Of a DNA stretch of 64,000 nucleotides, positions 17,356-27,170 are shown piece after piece. The notes beneath the pieces were generated by a model that saw only the letters and a list, made by a program, of their open reading frames with translations, made no database searches and was not told where the DNA came from. The first letter of the stretch is position 1. The number at the start of each line of letters is the position of its first letter. A program made the position numbers and the translations under genes. Source of the stretch: Pseudomonas sp. DC1.2 (GTDB taxonomy: Bacteria > Pseudomonadota > Gammaproteobacteria > Pseudomonadales > Pseudomonadaceae). The DNA lies in contig NZ_CP133782.1 of NCBI RefSeq assembly GCF_034351645.1, positions 563,001 through 627,000 of the forward strand, given 5' to 3'.

Positions 17356-17482
17356 GACAATTTCCATCGAACAGACGTAAACGGCACGGGCGGCAACCGA
17401 GGCAATCCTGCGGGCGCGAGCAGGCGCGCTGCCACAGGTTGCTGTAGCTGTCTTCTAAACCGTGTGAGATCAACGTTGGGGT

Positions 17483-17929
17483 TTACGCGACGATGGGCGG
17501 AGCGCGGCTGCGTGCGCCGGGGAAGACGGTTGATCGGGCGTGGCCCAGTCGGGTGGCGGGTGTGGTGAAGGTTTTGGCGTGGAATGTGTTGAACGTTACG
17601 AAAAACAGGCTGCCGGTGAGCGCCGGGCAATTAAACAACAAGCTGCAATAGCCGCACTTTTCCCACAGTGCGTGGTGTCCGGCGTCCGGTGGACAATGCT
17701 CCGCAGCCGGTTTTTCAGCAGGCTCACCTTGCGCGTCGATGCTCATGTCCATCGACATGCTCATGGGCATGTTCATGGACATCGAGGCGTGTTGATCCAT
17801 CGGCATCGACTGAGAAATCAGCGGTCCGATAAAGATCATCAGCATGGCGAACAGGCTGATCCAGCTACCGCGAGTCAGGCTCAGTGGCTGACGGCGGCGC
17901 ACGGCTGGCCTGGCGCAAAAGGCGCCCAT
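17483..17929 (-). CDS. Met/His-rich DUF2946 family protein
   Basis: About 148 residues. The ATG at 17929 lies 20 bp after the PCu(A)C stop; a GTG at 17935 is an alternative. One N-terminal membrane segment (ISLFAMLMIFIGPLIS) precedes a run of Met- and His-containing motifs (SMPMDQHASMSMNMPMS). The DUF2946 region CGYCSLL with nearby HCPPDAGHH follows. These are candidate Cu(I) ligands in the periplasm. It lies between the copper chaperone and oprC on the same strand and probably belongs to the same copper-responsive unit. The molecular role of the family is unknown. Confidence 0.75.
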   Translation of the reverse strand: MGAFCARPAVRRRQPLSLTRGSWISLFAMLMIFIGPLISQSMPMDQHASMSMNMPMSMSMDMSIDAQGEPAEKPAAEHCPPDAGHHALWEKCGYCSLLFNCPALTGSLFFVTFNTFHAKTFTTPATRLGHARSTVFPGARSRAPPIVA

Positions 17930-17949
17930 GGGCACTTCAGCGAAAGCGC

Positions 17950-18429
17950 TTACTGGGCGTGCATATGCTCTTGCAGGCCGTCGGGCGCTTTCTTCTGCAC
18001 GGCGACGTCAACCGTCACGTCACCCGACTTTTCAAAGTGCAGCGTCAGCGGGAAGCGTTTACCGTCGCTCAGCAGGCCGCGGTCTTTGAGTTCCAACAGC
18101 ATGACGTGATAGGCCATCGGCGCGAAGGTGACGGTGCCTCCGGCGGGAACATCGACGCTCTGTACCTGCTGCATTTTCATCAGGTCGCCTTGCATCACGT
18201 GCTCGTGCAACTGTGCAAGGCCGGCAATCGGTGAGTCGACGCTAAGCAAACGGTCGGCGGTGTTGCCTGTGTTGTGAAGCACGAAGTAAGCGGCAACGGT
18301 CGGCGCGTTGGTTGGCAACTCTTGCGACCACGGATGAGCGATTTCAAGTGCCCCGGCCTTGTATTCATGGGCATTGGCAAAACAGGCAGGCAGCATCAGC
18401 GCAGCCAGCACGACGATTTTTTTTAACAT
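17950..18429 (-). CDS. Periplasmic copper chaperone, PCu(A)C family
   Basis: 159 residues with a signal peptide (MLKKIVVLAALMLPACFANA) and a good Shine-Dalgarno (TGGAGA). The PCu(A)C copper motif is visible as LHEHVMQGDLMKMQ followed by YHVMLLEL, giving the His/Met ligand set H-x(n)-M...H-x-M. An extra C-terminal LQEHMHAQ adds His and Met. The family carries Cu(I) in the periplasm and helps metallate cytochrome oxidase CuA. Here it lies in a copper group with oprC, PepSY and two DUF2946 genes. Confidence 0.9.
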   Translation of the reverse strand: MLKKIVVLAALMLPACFANAHEYKAGALEIAHPWSQELPTNAPTVAAYFVLHNTGNTADRLLSVDSPIAGLAQLHEHVMQGDLMKMQQVQSVDVPAGGTVTFAPMAYHVMLLELKDRGLLSDGKRFPLTLHFEKSGDVTVDVAVQKKAPDGLQEHMHAQ

Positions 18430-18477
18430 GGCAGTTCTCCAGAACGATTCAAAACGCAGGTCAATTGCGAGAAGGAA

Positions 18478-18876
18478 TCACACCAGAGGGGATGCGCGAG
18501 GGTTAAGGCTTGGCCATTGCTGGCGCGGTGTGGGGGCATTGAGGGCGGCGCGCGGCAGGCCTCGATCAGGCTCCAGACGCACGACATACAGCTGCGGGAC
18601 ATGCCCCGGCAACGCTACTAACGGCGCAGAGCCTGAGCAGCACCAGCAATGCTGCATGTTGGAGTGATCGTCGTTCTGCGGGGCTTTCTGTTCAAACGTG
18701 CCCAGGGAAACCGCGACCATTTTGGTGCCGCTGGACGTACAGAAATTGCTCCACAAAAATTGTTCGGCGGGCGATTGCGCGGCCTGCGCCATCGCCCCCG
18801 TCATCGGCATGGCGAGCATGTTGAACAGCACTGCGAAGCAGGCGATCCAGGCAAATGCGAGCCGTTGTCGGGACAT
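18478..18876 (-). CDS. DUF2946 family protein
   Basis: 132 residues. The N-terminal hydrophobic signal or anchor (WIACFAVLFNMLAMPMTGAMA) is followed by FCTSSGTK and a His/Cys cluster (HSNMQHCWCCSGSAP) typical of DUF2946. This is likely the first gene of the minus-strand copper operon. The 224 bp upstream (18877-19100) separate it from cobK and hold no clear operator. Paralogous to the shorter Met-rich protein at 17483. Confidence 0.78.
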   Translation of the reverse strand: MSRQRLAFAWIACFAVLFNMLAMPMTGAMAQAAQSPAEQFLWSNFCTSSGTKMVAVSLGTFEQKAPQNDDHSNMQHCWCCSGSAPLVALPGHVPQLYVVRLEPDRGLPRAALNAPTPRQQWPSLNPRASPLV

Positions 18877-19100
18877 GGGGTCATCCGGTTGAGTGGGCGA
18901 TCAGACGGGGCTATTTAGCCTGATCAGGACCGAGAAGTACAAACACAGCGTGCGGTGTGGTGTCGCAGCGAACTCAGAAAGCAACGGCATGCAGACGCAG
19001 CCCCAAGGCTTTTATAACTTTCATGAGGGTTGAAGCTATTGAGAGGAACAGCCGGCTCCTTCCTTAAAATTGCCGGCAAATTCGCATGTTTCTGCATATC

Positions 19101-19823
19101 TCAGGAATGGTCTGACAAGGCTTTCAGTAGGTGCTCGACCGATCCAAACTCTCGTTCAACCTTCGCCAGCACCGGCCGCTTCAATACCAACACCGGCAGT
19201 CCACGCTCCCGTGCCACTTGCAGTTTCGGTTCGGTGGCGGTGCTGCCGCTGTTTTTGCTGATCAGCACGTCGATCTGTCGGCGTTCGAACAGTTCACGTT
19301 CATCCTCGATCACAAACGGCCCACGGGCGCCGATGACTTCGCAGCGTTCGTTGCCGGGATAAACGTCCAGGGCGCGCAAGGTCCAGAATTGTTCTGGGGG
19401 GATTTCGTTCAGGTGCTGCAAGGGTTCGCGGCCAAGGGTGAATAGCGGTCGACGGAAGGGTTTGAGCGCTTCGATCAATTGCGCCCAGTCACTGACTTCG
19501 CGCCAGTCGTCCCCCGCCTGTGGTTGCCACGCCGGACGTCTCAACGCCCAGCACGGGATGCCGGCCAACTGCGCGGCGGTCGCGGCGTTTTGACTGATTT
19601 GCGCGGCGTAGGGATGAGTGGCGTCGAGCAGCAGTTCAATGCCTTCGTTGCGTATGAACTGCGCCAGTCCTTCAGCCCCGCCATACCCGCCTACACGCAC
19701 CTGACAGATCAGATCTGTCGGCACCCGGCCGACCCCTGCCAGGCTGTAAATATGTTCCGGCCCGAGAGTCCTGGCGATGGCCAAGGCTTCGGTGACGCCG
19801 CCGAGCAACACCACGCGCTTCAT
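19101..19823 (-). CDS. cobK: Precorrin-6A reductase CobK
   Basis: 240 residues. The ATG at 19823 overlaps the cbiD stop (ATGA) and starts [17 protein letters not shown], an NAD(P)H-binding glycine motif; the longer open frame upstream is not coding. Other family segments are [17 protein letters not shown] and [16 protein letters not shown]. It reduces precorrin-6A to precorrin-6B in aerobic cobalamin synthesis. It is the third gene of a cobL-cbiD-cobK operon. Confidence 0.93.
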   Translation of the reverse strand: MKRVVLLGGVTEALAIARTLGPEHIYSLAGVGRVPTDLICQVRVGGYGGAEGLAQFIRNEGIELLLDATHPYAAQISQNAATAAQLAGIPCWALRRPAWQPQAGDDWREVSDWAQLIEALKPFRRPLFTLGREPLQHLNEIPPEQFWTLRALDVYPGNERCEVIGARGPFVIEDERELFERRQIDVLISKNSGSTATEPKLQVARERGLPVLVLKRPVLAKVEREFGSVEHLLKALSDHS

Positions 19824-20917
19824 TGAAAAGCGCCTGCATGGCCCACAATCCCGCCTTGGCGATCTATTGCAAACACCTCGACCAGCACCTGCGCCGGCAC
19901 CACGCTGCGGGCGAACGCCAACGCATGGCGACATACTTCATCCCCAAGCGCGATGCCGACAGCGCTGGCCATGGCCAAGGCCTGTTGGCTGGTATTTGCC
20001 TCGCGAATCGATTGCTGCAAAGAGGCATCCGCGCCAATTGCCGCCGCCCATTCCGCCAGTTGCGGCAGGTCGATGCTTGAATGCCGACTGTGCAAGTCCA
20101 TGTGCCCGGCCGCCAGTTTGCTGATTTTGCCGAAGCCGCCGCACAGGCTGAGTTTATCCACAGGCACTTTGCGCAGGTGCTTGAGCACCGCGCCGACGAA
20201 GTCACCCATCTCGATCAGGGCGATCTCCGGCAGGTCGTAGACCCGGCGCATGGTATCTTCGCTGGCGTTACCGGTGCAGGCAGCGATGTGCAGGTAGCCG
20301 TTGGTTTTCGCCACATCAATACCCTGGTGGATCGAGGCGATGTACGCCGCGCAGGAAAAAGGCCGGACGATGCCGCTGGTGCCCAGGATCGACAGCCCGC
20401 CGAGAATCCCCAGGCGCGGATTCATGGTCTTCAAAGCAAGGGCCTCGCCACCCTCGACGTTGACCGTGACCTCGAAACCACCGCTGTAACCCCGCTCATC
20501 CGCCAGCTGTGTCAGGTGCGCGCTGATCATCTTGCGCGGCACCGGGTTGATCGCGGGCTCTCCGACATCCAGCACCAGCCCTGGCCGAGTAACGGTGCCG
20601 ACGCCATGCCCGGCGCTGAAACGGATGCCCGGTTCCGGTGTCAGGCGAACCTGGGAGTAGAGCAGGGCGCCGTGGGTCACGTCGGGGTCGTCGCCAGCGT
20701 CCTTGATCGTTCCGGCTTCGGCGCCGTCAACGATCAGCCGACAGAACTCCAGACGCATTTGCACCTGTTTGCCCTTGGGCAGAACGATCTGCACCGCGTC
20801 CGCTGCCACACCGCCCAGTAATAAACGCGCGGCGGCGAGGCTGGTGGCGGTGGCGCAACTGCCCGTGGTCAAGCCGCTGCGCAACGGCGCCGGTTGTTCA
20901 GCGGTTTCGTCACGCAT
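19820..20917 (-). CDS. cbiD: Precorrin-5B C1-methyltransferase CbiD
   Basis: 365 residues. The N-terminal [19 protein letters not shown] is the CbiD signature. [29 protein letters not shown] and [20 protein letters not shown] are further family blocks. It methylates C1 of the ring. CbiD is the enzyme of the anaerobic route; in Pseudomonas it works within the otherwise aerobic (CobG-dependent) route in place of CobF. It overlaps cobL by 8 bp and cobK by 4 bp. Confidence 0.94.
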   Translation of the reverse strand: MRDETAEQPAPLRSGLTTGSCATATSLAAARLLLGGVAADAVQIVLPKGKQVQMRLEFCRLIVDGAEAGTIKDAGDDPDVTHGALLYSQVRLTPEPGIRFSAGHGVGTVTRPGLVLDVGEPAINPVPRKMISAHLTQLADERGYSGGFEVTVNVEGGEALALKTMNPRLGILGGLSILGTSGIVRPFSCAAYIASIHQGIDVAKTNGYLHIAACTGNASEDTMRRVYDLPEIALIEMGDFVGAVLKHLRKVPVDKLSLCGGFGKISKLAAGHMDLHSRHSSIDLPQLAEWAAAIGADASLQQSIREANTSQQALAMASAVGIALGDEVCRHALAFARSVVPAQVLVEVFAIDRQGGIVGHAGAFQ

Positions 20918-22121
20918 CGAACAGCTTCTTCACATCGAGCACGGTAATGGGCAATGCCTGACGCCAGGTGTCGAACTCGCCCAACGGCTGTGCCTGTGCA
21001 ACATGCAGGCGGGTCAGTTCGCCGCCGTGCTGTTCGCGCCAGGCCATCAAGGTCATTTCGCTTTGCAGGGTCACGGCGTTAGCGACCAAGCGGCCACCAG
21101 GTTTGAGCTGAGCCCAGCACGTATCGAGCACACCTTCGCGGGTCACGCCGCCGCCGATGAAGATCGCGTCCGGGCGTTCGAGCCCGGCCAACGCTTGTGG
21201 TGCGCTGCCGCGAATCAATTGCAGGCCCGGAACGCCAAGGGCATCGCGGTTGTGTTCGATCAATAATTGCCGGCCGTGATCAGCCTCGATGGCCAGCGCC
21301 CGGCAACTGGGGTGCGCGCGCATCCACTCGATGCCGATTGAGCCGCAGCCGGCGCCGACGTCCCACAGCAGTTCACCGGGTGTCGGCGCCAGGCGCGCCA
21401 GGGTCATGGCGCGTATGTCGCGCTTGGTCAGTTGGCCATCATGCCGGAAGGCGGTGTCTGGCAACCCGGCCAGGCGCGAAAGGCCCAATGTGCCCGGTTC
21501 GGCGAGGCAGTCGATGGCCACCAGGTTCAGGTCGGCGATGGCCGGGTCGGTCCAGTCGCTGGCGCGGCCGTCAATACGCCGTTCAGCCTGGCCGCCCAGG
21601 TGTTCGAATACAGTCATCCTGCTGGGGCCGAATCCTCGCTCGCGCAGCAGCGCGGCGATGGCGCCGGGGCTCAGTCCGTCGTTGCTCAGGACCAGCAACC
21701 GCACGCCGCTGAACACCTGCGCGTTAAGCGCGGCGACGGGGCGCGCAACCACCGACAGCGTCACCACCTCTTGCAGTGGCCAACCCATGCGGGCGGCCGC
21801 GAGGGCGCAAGAAGAGGGCGCCGGGAGGACCCGCATCTGCTCGGCGGGCACGTGTCGGGCGAGGCTGGCACCGACACCAAAGAACATCGGATCGCCGCTG
21901 GCCAACACGCAAACCGACTCGCCTTGCCGTTCGAGCACCAGGGCCAGGGTAAAAGGGCTAGGCCACAACTGCCGCTCGCCACGAATGCAAGCGGGCAGCA
22001 AATCCAGTTGTCGCTGACCGCCAATGATCCGAGAAGCGTCCAGCAGAGCCCGACGGGCGTTCTTGCCCAGGCCCTTGAAGCCGTCTTCACCGATTCCCAC
22101 TACTGTCAGCCAGGGCGACAT
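20910..22121 (-). CDS. cobL: Precorrin-6Y C5,15-methyltransferase (decarboxylating) CobL
   Basis: 403 residues, a fusion of CbiE-like and CbiT-like halves. The N-terminal tetrapyrrole methylase begins [15 protein letters not shown] and contains [12 protein letters not shown]. The C-terminal Rossmann methyltransferase has the SAM motif [17 protein letters not shown]. It methylates C5 and C15 and removes the acetate carboxyl of ring C. First gene of its operon, with Shine-Dalgarno AGGAATATAG. It is divergent from cobG across 144 bp, where I see a short imperfect hairpin but no cobalamin-riboswitch box. Confidence 0.94.
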   Translation of the reverse strand: MSPWLTVVGIGEDGFKGLGKNARRALLDASRIIGGQRQLDLLPACIRGERQLWPSPFTLALVLERQGESVCVLASGDPMFFGVGASLARHVPAEQMRVLPAPSSCALAAARMGWPLQEVVTLSVVARPVAALNAQVFSGVRLLVLSNDGLSPGAIAALLRERGFGPSRMTVFEHLGGQAERRIDGRASDWTDPAIADLNLVAIDCLAEPGTLGLSRLAGLPDTAFRHDGQLTKRDIRAMTLARLAPTPGELLWDVGAGCGSIGIEWMRAHPSCRALAIEADHGRQLLIEHNRDALGVPGLQLIRGSAPQALAGLERPDAIFIGGGVTREGVLDTCWAQLKPGGRLVANAVTLQSEMTLMAWREQHGGELTRLHVAQAQPLGEFDTWRQALPITVLDVKKLFDA

Positions 22122-22265
22122 CTATATTCCTTAAAAATAGTCCTCAAACGGACTGTTCCGACGGGCAGGCTTTTCATGCCGCCCGACAAAGCAGGCATAA
22201 TACCGCGCCTTCGCCCGCGAAGCGCTTTTCCCACATTGCTGGTCGCCTCCTTGAACGAACGCCCG

Positions 22266-23567
22266 ATGTCCATCGCCTTACGCCCCTCGGCCTGCCCGGG
22301 GTTGCTGCGTATCGTCCAAGCGCTGGACGGCGGTATCTGCCGGATCAAGTTGACTGGCGGCTCAATCAGCGCCGAGCAGGCGATCGCCGTCGCCGACGCG
22401 GCTGAACGCTTTGCGGGCGGCGTGATCGAGGCGACAAACCGCGCCAACCTGCAAATTCGCGGCATTGGCGGCGACCACAGCGCCCTGATCGATAGCCTGC
22501 TGGTCGCCGGTTTGGGGCCACGCACCGCCGCGGGTGACGATGTACGTAACCTGATGCTCAGCCCAAGCGCGGGAATTGACCCGAAGAGCGCGTTCGATAC
22601 GCGTCCCTTGGCCGAGCACATTCTGGCGACCCTGCAAAGCCATGAGCGTTTTCACCAACTCAGCGCAAAATTCGCCGTGCAGCTCGATGGCGGCGAAGGG
22701 TTGGCGATGCTTGAGCATCACCATGACCTGTGGTTGAGCGCGGGTGAACAGGACGGCGAGCCCCTGTTGGCCTTCGGTCTGGCCGGTTGCCCTACAGATA
22801 CGCCGGTCAGTGCGGTGAGGCTGGAGGATGGCCACGCGTTGGTGGTGGCGGTGTTGGAGTTGTTCCTCGACCTGGCGCGGCCGGAGCAGACGCGCATGCG
22901 CCATCTGTTAGCCGAACAGGCGTTGGGCGGTTTCATCTCTCAACTGGCTGAGCGTGTGCCGCTTGTGTCCCTCGCGTATTGGCAGCGTTGCACCTCTGCG
23001 CAGGATTTGCACATCGGCGCGCATCCACAGCGTGAAACCGCACGCGTCTATGTCGGCGCGGTCCCGCCCTTGGGTCGGCTCAATCCCGTCATGCTGCGGG
23101 GCGCGGCACAACTGTCTCGTGAGCATGGCGATGCAAGCCTGCGTTTCACGCCGTGGCAAAGCCTGCTGCTGCCGAGTATCCACGAAGACGATGCCGCTGA
23201 AGTTATTCACAACCTGGAAAATTTGGGCCTGCGCTGTTGGGCGGACGATCCCCTGGCGCACCTGATCGCCTGCACCGGTTCGGTCGGTTGCGGCAAAGGC
23301 CTGGCCGACACCAAGGGTGATGCGTTGCAACTGGCGACGTTGTTGCACCGTTACGGCCACGTCTTGAACGTACATCTGTCCGGCTGCCCACGTTCCTGCG
23401 CGGCCGCGCACACCTCGCCAGTGACCTTGTTGGCGGTTTCATCCGGTCACTACGACCTCTATTTTCGCGATGCAGCGCTGCCGGGTTTCGGCGCGCTGCA
23501 CGCACGCAACCTTACTATTGAAGCGGTCGCAGCCTTGCTCGACGCCCGCTCACGGAGCCCCTTTTGA
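22266..23567 (+). CDS. cobG: Precorrin-3B synthase CobG
   Basis: 433 residues from the ATG at 22266; earlier in-frame starts exist but fall in the divergent promoter region. Nitrite/sulfite-reductase fold with ferredoxin-like half-domains. The 4Fe-4S and siroheme-type cysteines are visible as CTGSVGC and SGCPRSC in the last third. It uses O2 to convert precorrin-3A to precorrin-3B, so its presence marks the aerobic cobalamin pathway. First gene of cobG-cobH-cobI-cobJ, all overlapping. Confidence 0.92.
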   Translation: MSIALRPSACPGLLRIVQALDGGICRIKLTGGSISAEQAIAVADAAERFAGGVIEATNRANLQIRGIGGDHSALIDSLLVAGLGPRTAAGDDVRNLMLSPSAGIDPKSAFDTRPLAEHILATLQSHERFHQLSAKFAVQLDGGEGLAMLEHHHDLWLSAGEQDGEPLLAFGLAGCPTDTPVSAVRLEDGHALVVAVLELFLDLARPEQTRMRHLLAEQALGGFISQLAERVPLVSLAYWQRCTSAQDLHIGAHPQRETARVYVGAVPPLGRLNPVMLRGAAQLSREHGDASLRFTPWQSLLLPSIHEDDAAEVIHNLENLGLRCWADDPLAHLIACTGSVGCGKGLADTKGDALQLATLLHRYGHVLNVHLSGCPRSCAAAHTSPVTLLAVSSGHYDLYFRDAALPGFGALHARNLTIEAVAALLDARSRSPF

Positions 23568-24193
23568 TGCTTGATTACATCCGCGACGGTCAGGAGATCT
23601 ATCGCAATTCCTTCGCGATCATTCGTGCCGAGGCTAACCTGGAACGTATTCCGGCCGACCTGGAAAAACTCGCGGTACGGGTGATCCACGCCTGCGGCAT
23701 GGTCGAGGCCATTGACGGTCTGCAATTTTCCGAGGGTGCAGGCAAGGCCGGGCGCGAGGCGCTGGCCGCCGGGGCGCCCATCCTGTGTGACGCGCGGATG
23801 GTCAGCGAGGGCGTGACCCGCACGCGCCTGCCGGCCAACAATCAAGTGATCTGCACCCTGCGTGATGAAAGCGTCCCGGACCTGGCTCGCGAGTTGGGCA
23901 ATACCCGCTCCGCCGCCGCGCTCGAACTGTGGCGCCCGCACCTGGCAGGCAGTGTGGTGGTGATCGGCAACGCACCGACCGCGCTGTTCTATCTGCTGGA
24001 AATGCTCGATGCCGGTGCGCCGAAACCAGCGTTGATTCTTGGTTTTCCGGTGGGCTTTGTCGGCGCCGCTGAATCCAAGGCGATGCTCGCGGCTAACAGT
24101 CGCGGCGTGCCGTTTGTCATCATGCAAGGCCGGCTGGGCGGTAGCGCCATGGCCGCGGCCGCCGTCAACGCCCTGGCCACGGAGATCGAATGA
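23567..24193 (+). CDS. cobH: Precorrin-8X methylmutase CobH
   Basis: 208 residues. The ATG at 23567 shares a base with the cobG stop (TGATG); a TTG lies just before it. Family blocks are [32 protein letters not shown] with the catalytic His, [18 protein letters not shown] and [13 protein letters not shown]. It moves the methyl from C11 to C12 to give hydrogenobyrinate. The stop overlaps cobI. Confidence 0.95.
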   Translation: MLDYIRDGQEIYRNSFAIIRAEANLERIPADLEKLAVRVIHACGMVEAIDGLQFSEGAGKAGREALAAGAPILCDARMVSEGVTRTRLPANNQVICTLRDESVPDLARELGNTRSAAALELWRPHLAGSVVVIGNAPTALFYLLEMLDAGAPKPALILGFPVGFVGAAESKAMLAANSRGVPFVIMQGRLGGSAMAAAAVNALATEIE

Positions 24194-24924
24194 TGCAAAC
24201 ACCTGGACGTCTGATTGGTCTTGGTGTCGGTCCCGGGGATCCCGAATTGATTACCGTCAAAGCCCTGCGCCTGCTGCGCGAGTCGCCTGTGGTGGCGTAC
24301 TTCGTGGCCAAGGGCAAGAAGGGCAATGCGTTCGGCATCATCGAAGCGCATCTACAAGACGCGCAACACCTGTTGCCGCTGGTGTACCCGGTGACCACCG
24401 AAGCCTTGGCGGCGCCGTTGTCCTATGAACAAGTGATCAGCGATTTCTACGATACCGCGAGTGAGCAACTAGCCGCGCACCTGGATGCCGGCCGCGATGT
24501 GGCGGTGATCTGCGAGGGCGACCCGTTCTTCTACGGTTCCTATATGTACCTGCACGATCGTCTGGCGGACCGCTACGAAGCTGAGGTCGTGCCGGGTGTT
24601 TGCTCGATGCTCGGCGGCGCGTCAGTGCTCGGTGCTCCGCTGGTGTATCGCAATCAGAGCCTGTCGGTGTTGTCCGGTGTGCTGCCCGCTGAAGAACTGA
24701 AGCGTCGACTGGCGGATGCGGATGCGGCGGTCATCATGAAGCTGGGGCGTAACTTCCTCAAAGTCAGGCAGGTGCTGCAAGAGCTTGGCTTGGCCGACCG
24801 CGCGCTGTACGTCGAACGGGCAACCATGTCCAACCAGAAAATCGTCCCGATGGATGAGGTCGAGCCGATGTCTTCGCCGTATTTCTCGCTGATCATTGTG
24901 CCCGGCGAACGGTGGCAGGGTTGA
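24190..24924 (+). CDS. cobI: Precorrin-2 C20-methyltransferase CobI
   Basis: 244 residues. It begins with tandem ATGs overlapping the cobH stop. The tetrapyrrole methylase fold starts [20 protein letters not shown] and has the SAM loop [15 protein letters not shown] and [12 protein letters not shown]. It adds the C20 methyl to precorrin-2 to give precorrin-3A, the substrate of CobG encoded two genes upstream. Its end overlaps the start of the cobJ fusion. Confidence 0.95.
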   Translation: MMQTPGRLIGLGVGPGDPELITVKALRLLRESPVVAYFVAKGKKGNAFGIIEAHLQDAQHLLPLVYPVTTEALAAPLSYEQVISDFYDTASEQLAAHLDAGRDVAVICEGDPFFYGSYMYLHDRLADRYEAEVVPGVCSMLGGASVLGAPLVYRNQSLSVLSGVLPAEELKRRLADADAAVIMKLGRNFLKVRQVLQELGLADRALYVERATMSNQKIVPMDEVEPMSSPYFSLIIVPGERWQG

Positions 24925-26627
24925 TCGCCCGTGCCGCACCGGCCATTGTCATTCTGGGCAACGGCAGCCTCGCCACCGCGCGCAGGATTCAGCAGCGTTA
25001 TCCGGGCGCGCTGATCCACGGTCTTGCCGATCGGGTGCAAGGCGCTGACCGCACGTATCACGAGTTCGGCGCAGCCTTGCGCGAACTGTATCAACAGAAC
25101 ACGCCGATCATCGCCTTGTGTGCGGCGGGCATTGTTATCCGCACGCTCGCGCCGTTGTTGCTGGAAAAGGGCGCCGAGCCGCCGGTGCTGGCGGTGGCCG
25201 AAGACGGCAGCGCCGTGGTGCCGCTGCTCGGCGGCCTCGGCGGGGTGAACGTGCTGGCCCGTGAGATCGCCGCAGCGCTCGACGTCGCGGCGGCGATCAC
25301 CACCAGTGGCGAACTGCGTTTTGGCACTTGTCTGCTCAACCCGCCCAATGGTTACACGCTGGGTGACCTGGCGTTGGGCAAGCGTTTCGTTGCGGACTTG
25401 CTGGCCGGGCAACGCGTGCGCATTGAAGGCGCCGCACCCTGGCTGGCGCACGCTCAGTTGCCGGAAGATCCTCAGGCCTCGTTGTCGATCCATATCGGCA
25501 CGGCTGAGCGCGCGCCAGCGGCCGATGAACTGATGATTTATTCGCGCAGCGTAGTGGTGGCGGTGAACGGTGAGCCGGCGGATCTGCCAGGCGCTGTTCG
25601 CGCGGTGCTGCATCACGCCAAGGTCGCCGTGCAATCTGTCGCGTGCCTGTTGGCCAGCGACCTGTACATGGCCAATGCGCTGTTGCACGACGCGGCGTTA
25701 GCGCTTGGCGTGCCGCTGCGTTTTGCCAGGCCAGCCGACACGCTGACTGATATGGTCCGTGATGCGCTGCCTGACGCGGTACTTATCACTGGCCAGGAGG
25801 GCATGGTCATTGCGCTGGCCGCTGCGCCGTTGGAGGTCGCACGGATCGGTCGCGCTCGTGGACGTCTGGCAGTGATCGGTCTTGGCCCTGGGGCCGCTGA
25901 CCTGATGGTGCCGGCGGTGAAAGCCGAATTGGCGCGGGCCACCGACGTGCTTGGCTACGAAACCTATGTGCGCATGGCCGGCCCGTTTCGTCCCGATCAA
26001 GTCTTGCATTGCACCGACAATCGGGAAGAAATGCAGCGTGCCCGGCATGCGTTCGAGTTGGCGGCTCAGGGGCGGTCGGTGGTGGTGGTGTCTTCCGGTG
26101 ACCCTGGCGTGTTCGCCATGGCCGCCGCTGTGCTGGAAGCGCTGCACGAGTCCAGCGATCAGGACTGGCATACCGTTGATCTGCAAATGCTCCCCGGCGT
26201 GTCCGCGTCCCTGGCGACTGCCGCACAAGCTGGCGCTCCGTTGGGCCATGATTTTTGCGTGATGTCGCTGTCGGACAACCTCAAGCCCTGGTCCATCATC
26301 GAAACGCGCTTGGACCTCGCGGCCCAGGCCGATTTGGCACTGGCCTTCTACAACCCGATTTCACGCTCACGGCCCTGGCAATTGGGGCGTGCATTGGAGA
26401 TTGTCGGGCAGCACCGCACGCCGGCCACGCCGGTGGTGTTGGGACGTGATATTGGCCGCCCCGGCCAAACCTTGCGCGTGACCACGCTGGGTCAGTTGAC
26501 TCCCGATCAGGTGGACATGCGGACCATGGTGCTGATCGGCTCTTCCACGACCTGCACCTTCCCTCGCGCTGAGGGCGGTGACTGGGTCTATACGCCGCGC
26601 TGGTATGGCGTGAAGCCCGGCGCCTGA
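24912..26627 (+). CDS. cobJ: Fusion of CbiG-like domain and precorrin-3B C17-methyltransferase CobJ
   Basis: 571 residues from a GTG inside the end of cobI (a TTG at 24921 is an alternative). Residues 1 to about 310 are CbiG-like: [38 protein letters not shown] and a CobE-like C-terminal part. Residues from about 315 on are the CobJ methylase, starting [15 protein letters not shown], with [18 protein letters not shown] and [13 protein letters not shown]. It performs C17 methylation with ring contraction. The CbiG half, which in the anaerobic route opens the lactone, is commonly fused to CobJ in pseudomonads. Confidence 0.93.
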   Translation: MAGLIARAAPAIVILGNGSLATARRIQQRYPGALIHGLADRVQGADRTYHEFGAALRELYQQNTPIIALCAAGIVIRTLAPLLLEKGAEPPVLAVAEDGSAVVPLLGGLGGVNVLAREIAAALDVAAAITTSGELRFGTCLLNPPNGYTLGDLALGKRFVADLLAGQRVRIEGAAPWLAHAQLPEDPQASLSIHIGTAERAPAADELMIYSRSVVVAVNGEPADLPGAVRAVLHHAKVAVQSVACLLASDLYMANALLHDAALALGVPLRFARPADTLTDMVRDALPDAVLITGQEGMVIALAAAPLEVARIGRARGRLAVIGLGPGAADLMVPAVKAELARATDVLGYETYVRMAGPFRPDQVLHCTDNREEMQRARHAFELAAQGRSVVVVSSGDPGVFAMAAAVLEALHESSDQDWHTVDLQMLPGVSASLATAAQAGAPLGHDFCVMSLSDNLKPWSIIETRLDLAAQADLALAFYNPISRSRPWQLGRALEIVGQHRTPATPVVLGRDIGRPGQTLRVTTLGQLTPDQVDMRTMVLIGSSTTCTFPRAEGGDWVYTPRWYGVKPGA

Positions 26628-26634
26628 AGCCGAT

Positions 26635-26682
26635 TCACGGCGGCTCGTTCGGGTCGCCGTGATTGAACGCCGCCGGGTTTTT
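26635..26682 (+). terminator. Candidate terminator after cobJ
   Basis: TCACGGCG (26635-26642) and CGCCGTGA (26655-26662) form a perfect 8-bp stem just after the cobJ stop. An alternative stem GGCGGC/GCCGCC (26639-26644 and 26669-26674) is followed by GGGTTTTT. Either would end the cob operon before the toxin leader. Confidence 0.55.
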
Positions 26683-26971
26683 CACTCACCTGTTCTGCGG
26701 CGTTTCGCATGGATTGTTTCGGCGTTTGAATCTGTTTCTGACGTCGACAGCTGTTGTCAGTTTTCTTCTTTCGTTTAGAGCGATTTATGCCCGTGACCTG
26801 TCGTCTACTGCCAGGACTCGGGAGCCATTACCCCGCACGGTGGAAGCCTACTTGGCGTCAAGACGGTACGCCATCTGCTGTTTATCGTTTTTCCAATCCG
26901 TCAATGCTCGACAGAAAGTTGTAGCGCTTCGGTTTCATTAAGTTTCATTTTTTATGAAAGAACTTCCGCTT

Positions 26972-26988
26972 GAAATTAATTGAATTTC
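26972..26988. promoter_or_regulatory. Conserved dyad GAAATT-N5-AATTTC upstream of toxin 1
   Basis: A perfect 6-bp inverted repeat with a 5-base spacer, 199 bp before the toxin start. The same dyad lies 202 bp before toxin 2 (34610-34626), with one spacer base changed. It is operator-like; the protein that might bind it is unknown. Confidence 0.5.
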
Positions 26989-27108
26989 TTTGTGGTTGAA
27001 TCGGCAGGTTTCTAGCGGCTAGTGTGTTTGTGCGGCGAAAGACTTTTATTTAAGTAGTGCTGTTTTTTTACCTCTTTCGCTTCGCTATTTAAACCCCTAT
27101 GGCGTTCA

Positions 27109-27125
27109 GTGGAGCTTCGCTCCAC
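27109..27125 (+). promoter_or_regulatory. Short hairpin in 5' leader of toxin 1
   Basis: GTGGAGC-TTC-GCTCCAC forms a 7-bp stem 45 bp before the preferred start codon. It contains GGA in the stem. It may affect translation; it lies inside the reading frame only if the upstream ATG at 27099 were used. Confidence 0.4.
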
Positions 27126-27170
27126 GGCCGATACCTGTCTGTGTTCTTATATGAATGGATGTATATATCT

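Larger units (their letters stand above)
26711..27170 (+). promoter_or_regulatory. AT-rich leader of toxin 1, homologous to leader of toxin 2
   Basis: Gene-free leader of 460 bp. The block GGATTGTTTCGGCGTTTGA at 26711 recurs at 34348 in front of toxin 2, 460 and 464 bp before the respective start codons. A second conserved block, TTGAAATTAATTGAATTTCT at 26970, recurs at 34608. A small frame (26663-26941) is not supported as a gene. The low GC contrasts with the flanks. Confidence 0.6.

Noticed and set aside
22122..22265. Cobalamin riboswitch between cobL and cobG
   Set aside because: The gap is only 144 bp and I found no B12-box sequence; a short imperfect hairpin is not enough.
26663..26941. 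92-codon frame between cobJ and toxin 1
   Set aside because: No Shine-Dalgarno or recognisable protein features, and it spans a leader block shared with the toxin 2 upstream region, where no equivalent frame exists. More likely untranslated leader.
27099..27170. Upstream ATG start for toxin 1
   Set aside because: It would place a hairpin in the coding region and lengthen the protein beyond its paralogue. The ATG at 27171 gives 2368 residues against 2364.
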